Positions 14,763 to 22,347 of a DNA stretch of 25,416 bases are shown here, piece by piece; position 1 is the stretch's first letter, and every line of letters starts with the position of its first letter. Position numbers and translations under genes: made by a program. The stretch spans positions 1 through 25,416 of the forward strand of contig CAZPJD010000130.1 of NCBI GenBank assembly GCA_964586775.1, in the 5' to 3' direction. The notes beneath the pieces are model-generated. The model was not told the DNA's origin, ran no database searches, and was given only the letters and a program-made list of their open reading frames with translations. This DNA comes from JADLEX01 sp964586775. GTDB taxonomy: Bacteria; Lernaellota; Lernaellaia; JACKCT01.

Positions 14763-15503
14763 CTACAGGCTTTCGCAAAACGCCCGGACGTGACCGCCGA
14801 GCCCCGCCAGAAATCGTTTGATCGCCAAATCGGGCGCCGGTTCGCGGTATCGACCTGTACCGGCGTTCGCGCGACTTGCGAGGAGGAGCGCGGACCCATC
14901 GTACAGCTTTTCCGTCGTCAATTTGCGGAGAAGGAGTTCGTAGCGTCCCGAATAGGAGGCACCGCGAAAATCCGTGAAGACCGGAAAATGTGGCTCGGCC
15001 ACGTCAATCGGAGCGTTCGCGGAGTCGCAGTCTTCCAGAAGCAGCAGCCAACCGACCCATGGCCGCATCCGGTCCTTTCCGAACGCGCCTTCGCGGTACG
15101 CGGTCCAGATATCGGTGGCGCTGCCCAGTGCCTCTTCCGTGCGGTTGTTGAAGTTGTTGCCGAACGAGGGACCGACCTGAGACTTGAATTCGACTGCGGC
15201 GACCAGATTCCCCGCGTGAACGACGATCAGGTCCCAGCGCTTCGTCGGTCGGAAAAAACCAGGCAGCTCTATGTTTCGCCGAAAGTAAACACTGGCCTCG
15301 GGCATGCCGTTTTTCGCCACGAGCCATTGGACCAGCTCGCAAAATCCGTCCATCTGCTTCCCGCCGGTAACCGCGGCACGGTGACCACGGTCGGAATCGG
15401 ACGATTTCTGCCGATGGGCCTGCGCGTCGAGAGTGCTCCAGTAGTGTCGAACGGCTTTTCGCACCCGATCTTCATATCCCGATGGAACGAGCGTCCGCGT
15501 CAT
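14763..15503 (-). CDS. Type II restriction endonuclease, XhoI/PaeR7I family
   Basis: A 246-residue nuclease, the usual length of this family (about 245). Hallmarks: GGKQMDGFCELVQWLVAKNG (47-66), NIELPGFFRPTKRWDLIVVH and VAAVEFKSQVGPSFGNNFNN. The catalytic PD-(D/E)xK set is Asp91, Glu105 and Lys107, all present, followed by RTEEALGSATDIWTAYREGA and RPWVGWLLLLEDC. XhoI and PaeR7I cut C^TCGAG. Start 15503 has a GAGGA ribosome site. It is the first gene of the pair, with the methylase 7 nt downstream and no controller (C) protein visible. No frameshift or stop interrupts it, so it looks active. Confidence 0.93.
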   Translation of the reverse strand: MTRTLVPSGYEDRVRKAVRHYWSTLDAQAHRQKSSDSDRGHRAAVTGGKQMDGFCELVQWLVAKNGMPEASVYFRRNIELPGFFRPTKRWDLIVVHAGNLVAAVEFKSQVGPSFGNNFNNRTEEALGSATDIWTAYREGAFGKDRMRPWVGWLLLLEDCDSANAPIDVAEPHFPVFTDFRGASYSGRYELLLRKLTTEKLYDGSALLLASRANAGTGRYREPAPDLAIKRFLAGLGGHVRAFCESL

Positions 15504-15558
15504 TCACGTCCTCGTATTCTCAAAATGAGTCGATCGCACAGGGGCGAGTATATCCCGC

Positions 15559-16536
15559 TCAAACGTCCGGATACAGCGACGCCATGCAGTCGGGGCAGAT
15601 GCCGTGCGTCAGTTCCACGTCGGAGTGGTCGCGCAGGTAGTGGTCGATGCCCTGCCAGTAGCCGTCGTCGCTGCGCACCTTTTTGCACGACGCGCAGATG
15701 GGCAGCAGGCCGCGGAGCTGTTTGACGTCGGCCAGCGCCGCGTTGAGGTTGGCGATGATGATCTCTTTTTCCGCCTCGGCCCGCGTGCGCGCCTCCACCT
15801 CGCGGGTTCGCGCCTCGACCTCGACGCGCAGCGCCGCGTGCGTCGCCGCGAGCTGGTCGTGGTTCTGCCGGTGCACCCGCTGAAAACGGTGGATGGCGAC
15901 CAGCGCGAGCGCCGTGTACGCCGCGTAGATGCCGAGCACCATCGCCACGATGCGCGGATCCAGAAACACGCCCGCGAGATCGAGATCGGTGCGAAAGATC
16001 GGCGCGTAGGGGACGAGGTTGCGCGCCTCGAGCGTCAGGATGGTTGCCAGGGCGACGTTGCCCGCGAGAAACAGAATCAGCGCGTGGCGATAGCGCAGAA
16101 TCCACGACACGACGACAAAAACGATCAGCGCGTTGAGGAAGTGCATCGAGTTCATCGACCCGAGCATCCACGTGTGCACGAGCATCGTGGCCATGATGAC
16201 TGCCGCCACGACGACCATGTGCAGATAGGTCGCCCGGCGATTGACGACCGGCGCCGGGACGTCGTCCGCCGATTCGCCATCATCCGGCTTCACGCGCGGT
16301 CGCGCGCGGCGCAGGGCGAACAGATACTGCCCGCAGACCGCGAGGCAGAATGCGTTCACGCAAAGCGACGCGAAACTCCACGAGCGCGACAGCACCGCCG
16401 ACGCCGGCGACCACGCGAGAAAGTAGACCTGTCCGAGGAAATACGCGCCCATGACGACGAAGAAGAACGAAACGCCCGTGCGCGAGCGCGAAACGAACTC
16501 GTCGAAGGTCGATCCGTCGATCCGGTCGTAGTCCAT
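15559..16536 (-). CDS. Six-TM sensor-like protein with CxxC...HGICPxC tail, no kinase
   Basis: A 325-residue protein. Six hydrophobic segments (about 22-43, 52-75, 105-126, 130-147, 150-168, 193-216) are followed by a coiled-coil signalling helix (218-275, with VEARTREVEARTRAEAEKE) and a C-terminal module LRGLLPICASCKKVRSDDGY onward, ending HGICPDCMASLYPDV. Cys281, Cys284, His311, Cys314 and Cys317 could bind a metal. This module is known as a tail on many PAS-containing sensor proteins of deltaproteobacteria; its role is not established. No histidine kinase, GGDEF or other output domain is present, so output must go through the tail or a partner. ATG 16536 is preferred (AAGG 8 nt upstream, a short cytosolic lead into TM1); ATGs at 16584 and 16647 are possible. 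It is divergent from the S46 peptidase, with 206 bp between them showing no clear motif. Confidence 0.75.
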   Translation of the reverse strand: MDYDRIDGSTFDEFVSRSRTGVSFFFVVMGAYFLGQVYFLAWSPASAVLSRSWSFASLCVNAFCLAVCGQYLFALRRARPRVKPDDGESADDVPAPVVNRRATYLHMVVVAAVIMATMLVHTWMLGSMNSMHFLNALIVFVVVSWILRYRHALILFLAGNVALATILTLEARNLVPYAPIFRTDLDLAGVFLDPRIVAMVLGIYAAYTALALVAIHRFQRVHRQNHDQLAATHAALRVEVEARTREVEARTRAEAEKEIIIANLNAALADVKQLRGLLPICASCKKVRSDDGYWQGIDHYLRDHSDVELTHGICPDCMASLYPDV

Positions 16537-16742
16537 CCAAATTGCCTTGCGTTCTCTTCCGAGAGGATATCGACTGGTTAACATAACTGGAGACTGATCG
16601 GAATGGACCCGCCGGACGACGTCGATCGCCCGTTCGCCGAGCGCCATCCGGGACCCGTCACTGGACTCCCCCGCCGCTTCCTGTTAGACGCACGGACCGG
16701 GGCTGATCGACGCCAATTCACTCGCGCTCGGGGGATTTCGTG

Positions 16743-18818
16743 ATGCGTTCGCGTTTCGCGCTGATGGTTGTTTTCATCGCGTTCTTCGTCGCCGCGGCTT
16801 CAGCCGATGAAGGCATGTGGACCTTCGACAACCCGCCGCTCGACAAGATCGAAAAGGCGTACGGCGTCAAACTCACGAAAGATTGGCTCGACCACCTGCG
16901 CCTGTCGTCGGTGCGTCTTGCGGGTATCGGCTCGGCGTCGTTCGTATCGAAAGACGGCCTGATCCTCACCAACCATCATGTCGCCGCGGACTGCATCCAG
17001 CAGATTTCGTCCGAAGAAAACGACTTGATGAAAAACGGCTACGGCGCGAACGGCGAAGCGCCGCTGCGCTGCCCGGGTTCCGAGGCGCAGGTGCTGATCG
17101 AGACGCGCGACGTGACCAAGCGCGTGCAGGACGCGGTGCCCGCGGGCGCTGCGGGCGCGTCGGCGTTCGAGGCGCGCAAGGCCGAAACCGCGCGCATCGA
17201 GTCGGAGTGCGCGAACGCGACGAGCGATCTGTGCGAGGTCGTGTCGCTCCATCAGGGCGGCGAGTATTGGCTGCACATCTACAAGACGTACAAGGACGTG
17301 CGTCTCGTGTGGGCGCCCGAGGGCCAGGCGGCGATGTTCGGCGGCGACCCCGACAACTTCAACTACCCGCGTTACAGCCTCGATGCGGCGCTGATGCGCG
17401 CTTATGACGATGCGGGCAACCCCGTCACCGTGCAGCACTTTCTGCGCGTCGCGCCCGGCGCGTATCGCGATGGAGATCCGGTCTTCGTGTCGGGCCACCC
17501 GACCAGTTCCGGACGGTTCTACACATTCGCACAGCTCGAATTCCTCCGGGACTATCTGTATCCGCTGTGGCTCAAAAGCATGGAACGCAGCCGCGACGTG
17601 TTCCGCGAATACGCCAAGGGCGGTGAGGAGCAGAAGCGCCGCGCGCTCTTCGAGATCGGCATGGACGAGAACTTCATCAAGGTCGCCATCGGCTACATGG
17701 CCGGGCTTCGCGACGCGGACCTGATGAAGCGCGCGAAGGACGCCGAGGACGACCTGCGCGCGAAGGTCGCCGCCGACGCGACGCTCGCCGCCCAGATCGG
17801 CGACCCGTGGGCCGAGATCGCCAAGGCGCAGGAGCTGCACCGCGCGTACTACCAGCGTTTTCGCTACGTGCGGATGCGCGGCAGTGACGCATTCGACAAG
17901 GCGCGGCAGATCGTGCTGCTGACGGCGGAGCTGAAGAAACCCAATGAGGAGCGTTTCGAGGAATTCCGCGATTCGGCGCTCCCGAGCCTCTATCCGCGCC
18001 TATATTCCAAAGCCCCGCTCTACGCCGACATGGAAGAGGTGGTCCTCGCCGACCGGCTCGCGCAGCTTGCCGAGAATCTGGGCGCGGACGACCCGGTCGT
18101 GAAGGCGGCGCTCGGCGGACGCACGCCCGACAAGGTCGCCCGCGAGGCGATCGCGAAGACGAAGATCTTCGACGCCGACGCGCGGAAGGCCCTGGTGGAA
18201 AAAGGCCGCGCGGCGGTGGAGAAGTCGAAAGATCCTCTGATCCGTCTCGCGCTGGCGCTCGAGCCCGAATACCGCGCGCTTCGGACCCGATACGAGCACG
18301 AAGTGGAAGAGGTCGAGGCGCAGGCCGGCGACCGCATCGCGCGCGCGCGTTTCGCGATCCGCGGGCGCGAGATCTACCCCGATACGACGTTCACGCTGCG
18401 CCTGTCGTACGGCCGCGTCGCGGGTTATGAGGACCACGGCTACATGAACGGCGCGCGCACCACGTTCTACGGCCTGTTCGAGCGCGCCGAGAGCTTCGGC
18501 AACAAGCCGCCCTACGACGTCGCGCCGGGTTTCGACAAGGCGCGCGGGCTGCTCGACCTTTCGACCACCTACAACTTCGTTGCTACGCTCGACACGTTCC
18601 CCGGCAACTCGGGCAGCCCCATCGTCAACGGCTCGGGCGACTTGGTAGGTCTGCTCTTCGACGGAAACCTGCCGGGTCTCGCGATCCAATTCGTGTACGA
18701 CGAGACGTCGGCGCGGTCGATCGCGGTCGATGTCGAGGCCGTGCTCGAAGCCCTGCGTGTGGTGTACGGGCGCGGCGATCTTGCGCGCGAGATGCTGGAG
18801 GGTTCGGCGAAGGAGTGA
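16743..18818 (+). CDS. Secreted S46-family dipeptidyl-peptidase (DPP7/DPP11-like)
   Basis: A 691-residue chymotrypsin-fold serine exopeptidase that removes dipeptides from peptide N-termini, normally in the periplasm. The signal peptide (1-21, cleavage after AAASA) is followed by the family start DEGMWTFDNPPLDKIEKAYG. The catalytic His lies in LTNHHV (78/79) and Ser623 in DTFPGNSGSPIVNGSGDLVG, followed by LLFDGN. The central GDPDNFNYPRYSLDAALMRAY block and YGRVAGYEDHGYMNG are also S46 hallmarks. Length is close to the usual 700. Substrate preference (aliphatic for DPP7, acidic for DPP11) turns on a residue near the C-terminus that I cannot assign without an alignment. ATG 16743 is chosen over the adjacent GTG 16740; GGGGGA lies 7 nt upstream. 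Its likely job is peptide scavenging. It is a single gene, convergent with the next operon. Confidence 0.93.
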   Translation: MRSRFALMVVFIAFFVAAASADEGMWTFDNPPLDKIEKAYGVKLTKDWLDHLRLSSVRLAGIGSASFVSKDGLILTNHHVAADCIQQISSEENDLMKNGYGANGEAPLRCPGSEAQVLIETRDVTKRVQDAVPAGAAGASAFEARKAETARIESECANATSDLCEVVSLHQGGEYWLHIYKTYKDVRLVWAPEGQAAMFGGDPDNFNYPRYSLDAALMRAYDDAGNPVTVQHFLRVAPGAYRDGDPVFVSGHPTSSGRFYTFAQLEFLRDYLYPLWLKSMERSRDVFREYAKGGEEQKRRALFEIGMDENFIKVAIGYMAGLRDADLMKRAKDAEDDLRAKVAADATLAAQIGDPWAEIAKAQELHRAYYQRFRYVRMRGSDAFDKARQIVLLTAELKKPNEERFEEFRDSALPSLYPRLYSKAPLYADMEEVVLADRLAQLAENLGADDPVVKAALGGRTPDKVAREAIAKTKIFDADARKALVEKGRAAVEKSKDPLIRLALALEPEYRALRTRYEHEVEEVEAQAGDRIARARFAIRGREIYPDTTFTLRLSYGRVAGYEDHGYMNGARTTFYGLFERAESFGNKPPYDVAPGFDKARGLLDLSTTYNFVATLDTFPGNSGSPIVNGSGDLVGLLFDGNLPGLAIQFVYDETSARSIAVDVEAVLEALRVVYGRGDLAREMLEGSAKE

Positions 18819-18820
18819 GC

Positions 18821-18839
18821 GACGCCGCCGGTCGGCGTC
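18821..18839. terminator. Small hairpin between convergent genes
   Basis: GACGCC (18821-18826) and GGCGTC (18834-18839) form a 6-bp stem in the 19-bp gap between the S46 gene and the opposite-strand membrane gene. No T-run follows on either strand. It could stall both transcripts, but support is thin. Confidence 0.3.
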
Positions 18840-20358
18840 ACTCTCCGTAGATCTTGTCCCAGATGTCGAAGACGCGCGGGTGGCGCGCTCCGAGCGTTTC
18901 GCCGAGGTCGGATTCGTTCCACGCGAGCGGATAGTAGGGGCGCGGCAGCAGCGCGGGACGCGTGAGTTTGCGGCGCTGCTCGTCCAGTTCCGGCGCGCAC
19001 TCGTCGGTATGGAAGAACATCCACTCGCGGCGCGACCGGTCGTCGAGGCAACCGATCGCCGCCGCCTCGGCCTTTGCCTTGGGAAAGCGCGCGTACCAGC
19101 GCGCGTCGACGGGCACGTGAACGAATCGCGCCGAACCGACGGCGATCTCGATCGCCGCGACGCACACCGCCAGCACGGCCCAGCGGCGCGGATCGCGTCG
19201 CCCGGCGGAGATAGACCCGAGCCCCGCCGCCGCGAACACGCCGATGGGCACAATCGCCAGCGCGCCAAAGGTGTTCTTGGGCTCCTCCCAGTTTTCCTGA
19301 AAGAGGAATAGCCCGAGCCAGCACGCGAGCCACAGCGCCATCGCAGCGCGGATCGACGGCGTGAATCCCGCTTCGCCCTCTCGGCGACGCGCGAACGCGC
19401 CCATCAGCGCGAGGCCCAGTGCGAGGCCGCCGAAACAGATGTGCAATGTGAGCGGGAGCGTCAGGTACGTTGGGAACGGATAGTGCGGCGTGCGCACAAG
19501 GGTGTCGTGAAAGGGCCAGTTGAACAGGCCGTTGAGCTCGAAGTGAAATCCGAAAATCTCGTGGGGGAAGGTGGGCCGCCAGCCGTCGAACTCGGAGAAC
19601 TGCGACGCGTGGATGAGCGCGCGACCGAAGGCGAAGCGATTCCAGGCGAGATACGGCGCGATGGTGGCGAGCGCGCCCGCGCCGAAGAGCGCGAGCGCCC
19701 GCGCGCGCCCGAACCGCGCGGCGATGAGTACGACCAGGGCCGGGGCGAGCACGATCGCCTCGTTCTTGATGCCGCCGAGCGCGCCGTACACGAGCCCCGC
19801 GATGAGCCATCGCGGCCGATCGTCCACCAGCAGGACGGCGAGCGCGAGGGCGATTGGCACGGCGACGAAGTTGGCGTTGAGCCGGTTCATGAGCAGTATG
19901 TAGGGGTTGAAACCGACGAGGAGCGCGAGCATCGCAGCCTGCGCCTCGCCGATGCCTCCCGCCCCCTCGCGCGCGAAGATCCGTCGCCCCAGCGCCCACG
20001 CGAACGCGACCGTCATCGCGCCGAGCAGCGCGTAAAGCGCGCGGAACCCCGCCATGCCGAACGCGAGATACGCTGGCGCGAAGGTGACCCCCGCGCCGAT
20101 GCGCTGATCCTTCGAGATCACACCGAAGTCGTCCGGCGCGAGCAGATCGTCGGGCAGTTCGCCGCGCAGATTCTGTCGATACGCCGCGTTGCCTTGCTCG
20201 TCGACGATCACACCGGGCTCGCCCGCGAGAAAGGTGGCGGGCAGGACGATGTAGGTGTCCCAGTAATCGCGCGGCGCGCCCTCGAAGTTCCCCCAGTACA
20301 CGGCGAACGCCAGAACGAGCGCCAGGCCGAGTGCCGCATGTCGCGCGCGATCGGTCAT
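18838..20358 (-). CDS. GT39/PMT-like polytopic glycosyltransferase
   Basis: A 506-residue inner-membrane protein with about eleven hydrophobic segments. After TM1 the loop NFEGAPRDYWDTYIVLPATF has the acidic Asp pair expected for GT-C enzymes (PMT/ArnT type) that move a sugar from a polyprenyl-phosphate donor, followed by a long exposed stretch and the TM blocks LLVGFNPYILLMNRLNANFV and LVYGALGGIKNEAIVLAPAL. The C-terminal region is soluble and carries HTDECAPELDEQRRK. Start 20358 is set by the ATGA overlap with the carbamoyltransferase stop; the reading frame is open far upstream (to 21486) but only as a shadow of that gene. It is the last gene of a three-gene operon. A role in adding a sugar to a carbamoylated product is inferred from context only. 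Confidence 0.75.
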   Translation of the reverse strand: MTDRARHAALGLALVLAFAVYWGNFEGAPRDYWDTYIVLPATFLAGEPGVIVDEQGNAAYRQNLRGELPDDLLAPDDFGVISKDQRIGAGVTFAPAYLAFGMAGFRALYALLGAMTVAFAWALGRRIFAREGAGGIGEAQAAMLALLVGFNPYILLMNRLNANFVAVPIALALAVLLVDDRPRWLIAGLVYGALGGIKNEAIVLAPALVVLIAARFGRARALALFGAGALATIAPYLAWNRFAFGRALIHASQFSEFDGWRPTFPHEIFGFHFELNGLFNWPFHDTLVRTPHYPFPTYLTLPLTLHICFGGLALGLALMGAFARRREGEAGFTPSIRAAMALWLACWLGLFLFQENWEEPKNTFGALAIVPIGVFAAAGLGSISAGRRDPRRWAVLAVCVAAIEIAVGSARFVHVPVDARWYARFPKAKAEAAAIGCLDDRSRREWMFFHTDECAPELDEQRRKLTRPALLPRPYYPLAWNESDLGETLGARHPRVFDIWDKIYGE

Positions 20359-22010
20359 GCGGCGAACTCCCACACGTCGTCGCCGAGCACCAGCGCGTCG
20401 AGCCGCCACTCGCGCGCGCGGGCCAGCGCGTCGCGAGCGTTCATGACGATCGGCTCGGAATGGCGGTTGAAACTCGTGTTGATGACGACCGACGGCTCGC
20501 CGGGTCGCGCGAGCGCGTCGAGCAGCGCGTGCAGGAGCGGACTCTCGTCGGGCTCGACGGCCTGCGCGCGCATCGAGCCGTCGGCGTGCACAGCAACGGG
20601 GTAGCGGCGCGCGATGTCGGGCGATGCGGCGTCCGCCGTGACGGCCATGCGCGAAAACGCTACGTGCATCGGCCCAAGCGCGATCGCCGAAAAGTCGCGC
20701 GCGCGGATCGCCGGGGCGAAGGGCATGATCGCGGGCCGCCCGAGCGCGCGACCAAGCCGTGCGGCGACGTCGGGCCGCGATGCCGAGAACACGAGCGAAC
20801 GGTGGCCCAGCGCGCGCGGGCCGAACTCCATGCGTCCCCGCACGAGGCCGATCACGCCGCCGCGCGCGACGATTGCCGCGAGCGCCTGAATCGCTTCGGC
20901 GTCGAGCTTGCGAACGCGCGCGCCTTCGCGCATCGCCGGCGAAACCGGTTCGGGTTCCGGGCCGAGAAAGATCGGCATGCGCTCGGCCGCACCTTTCGGT
21001 GACACGGCCCACGCCGCGCCGACGCACAGTCCGCCATCGCCCATGTGCGGGAAGACATCGAGGTCCACCGCGCCGCAGCGTTCGGCGACGATCTGATTGA
21101 GACGCACGTTGGCGAAGAGCCCGCCCGCGAGGACGAGCCGCCGCGCGTCCGTTCGCGCGATCCCGTGCGCGACGGCGTCCGACACGGCGTCTTCGACAGC
21201 GCGCTGCGTCGCCGCGGCGACATCCTCGGGCGGCCAGTGGCGAAACGTCGCGTCGAGGCGCGCGGGCGAGGTCGGCGGCCCGGTGAGCACGCGGCCCTTC
21301 GACGCGCGGATCAGCGTGCGCGCGCGATGCGGATCGCGCTCGCGATCGCCCGTCGCCGCAAGGCCGCAGACCTTGCCCTCCTCGCCCTCGGCGAATCCCA
21401 GATGCGCCGTCACGCGACCGAAGAGCAGTGCGGCGGAATCGGGGTAGGGCGTGCGGTCGAGTTCCACGAGCGATCCGCCGGCCCACCGCGAAACCGTCGC
21501 GCTCGCGCCGTCGCCGAATGCGTCCATGGTGACGACGAGCGCGTCGTCAAAGGGGCACGCGCGCGCGGCGGCCAGCGCGTGGGCTCGGTGGTGATCGACC
21601 AGTTCGGGCGGCGCGGCGATCCCGATGGCGCGCAGCCTCGATGCGAGCACGCGGCGCGAAAGGGCGGCGTCCGCACGGGCGAGCGCCGGATCGTTCGCCA
21701 CGAAGTTCTGCGCCCACGCGACGGCGCGATTCGCCGCGCGATCCGCCGGGCGGTTGGGATCGGTCGTGCGATAGATCGGCGACGCGAGTCGAAACGCGGC
21801 GCGGCCCGCGACCTCGGCAACGCCGACGCGGTCGATCTCGCTCGCGCGCACCCCGGCAAGCGAAAGCACCGATTCGATCGCGCGCATGGGGAACCCCGGC
21901 TGGCGTTTGATGCGCGTGAAGCGCTCCTCGCTCGCGGCGGCGACGATGCGCCCGTCGATGGCGATCGCCGCCCCGGCGTCGTGGCCGTCGCAGATGCCCA
22001 GCGCGATCAC
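20355..22010 (-). CDS. O-carbamoyltransferase, NodU/CmcH (TobZ) family
   Basis: A 551-residue enzyme (GTG start) expected to transfer a carbamoyl group from carbamoyl phosphate, through carbamoyl-adenylate, to a hydroxyl of a sugar, antibiotic or glycan. The N-terminal Kae1-like domain has LGICDGHDAGAAIAIDGRIV, AASEERFTRIKRQPGFP, the metal-site VDHHRAHA (His140, 141, 144), TMDAFGDGAS, EGEEGKVCGLAATG, LAGGLFANVRLNQ and HMGDGGLCVGAA. The C-terminal YrdC-like domain has GRMEFGPRALGHRSLV, MPFAPAIRARDF and VINTSFNRHSEPIV. All blocks are present; His replaces the Asn commonly seen in the GPRALGNRS motif. GTG 22010 overlaps the stop of the upstream small gene by 4 nt, which fixes the start, and the stop overlaps the downstream membrane gene start. 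The acceptor is unknown. Confidence 0.92.
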   Translation of the reverse strand: MIALGICDGHDAGAAIAIDGRIVAAASEERFTRIKRQPGFPMRAIESVLSLAGVRASEIDRVGVAEVAGRAAFRLASPIYRTTDPNRPADRAANRAVAWAQNFVANDPALARADAALSRRVLASRLRAIGIAAPPELVDHHRAHALAAARACPFDDALVVTMDAFGDGASATVSRWAGGSLVELDRTPYPDSAALLFGRVTAHLGFAEGEEGKVCGLAATGDRERDPHRARTLIRASKGRVLTGPPTSPARLDATFRHWPPEDVAAATQRAVEDAVSDAVAHGIARTDARRLVLAGGLFANVRLNQIVAERCGAVDLDVFPHMGDGGLCVGAAWAVSPKGAAERMPIFLGPEPEPVSPAMREGARVRKLDAEAIQALAAIVARGGVIGLVRGRMEFGPRALGHRSLVFSASRPDVAARLGRALGRPAIMPFAPAIRARDFSAIALGPMHVAFSRMAVTADAASPDIARRYPVAVHADGSMRAQAVEPDESPLLHALLDALARPGEPSVVINTSFNRHSEPIVMNARDALARAREWRLDALVLGDDVWEFAA

Positions 22011-22270
22011 GCGCGCCCCCGGCGGCCGATCGCGACGATCCCCGGCGCGCCCATCGCAAGGCCGAGCGGGATCAGCACGTGCGCGCCCATCACGGTTCCG
22101 AAAACCATCGCGACGCCGAAGGCGACCGGCGGCAGGAAAACGACGGAAAAGAAAACGGCCCATCCCAGCGTGCGCGCGCACAGGGCGCTGCCCGTCACGC
22201 GCTGCGCGGGCCACAGTCCCGGCAGGACGAAGAGGATCGGCGAGGCGAGAATCCACACGAATGTCGTCAC
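22007..22270 (-). CDS. Small membrane protein, unknown function
   Basis: An 87-residue protein (GTG start, no strong ribosome site) with three hydrophobic segments: VWILASPILFVLPGLWPAQ, GWAVFFSVVFLPPVAFGVAM and AHVLIPLGLAMGAPGIVAIG. The short loop PAQRVTGSALCARTLG and the basic tail GRRGRA would place the C-terminus in the cytoplasm. I do not recognise the family. Its stop overlaps the carbamoyltransferase start (GTGA), the same coupling as between the next two genes, which is the main evidence that it is real. It may help present or export the product of the operon. The 77 bp to the divergent radical SAM gene must hold both promoters; none is obvious. Confidence 0.6.
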   Translation of the reverse strand: MTTFVWILASPILFVLPGLWPAQRVTGSALCARTLGWAVFFSVVFLPPVAFGVAMVFGTVMGAHVLIPLGLAMGAPGIVAIGRRGRA

Positions 22271-22347
22271 GAACGCACCGGCCCTTGCTCCACGAGGTGA
22301 CGAAGGATGACGTGGGCTCTGGTTTCGAGGGCGAATGTATTGGATAA

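Noticed and set aside
15504..15558. TATACT at about 15546-15551 as the R-M promoter
   Set aside because: A -10-like box is present on the minus strand, but no acceptable -35 lies 16-18 bases upstream.
18838..21486. 882-codon minus-strand frame as one fused protein
   Set aside because: Only the last 506 codons look like a real membrane protein; the first part is a shadow of the carbamoyltransferase, and the ATGA overlap marks the true start at 20358.
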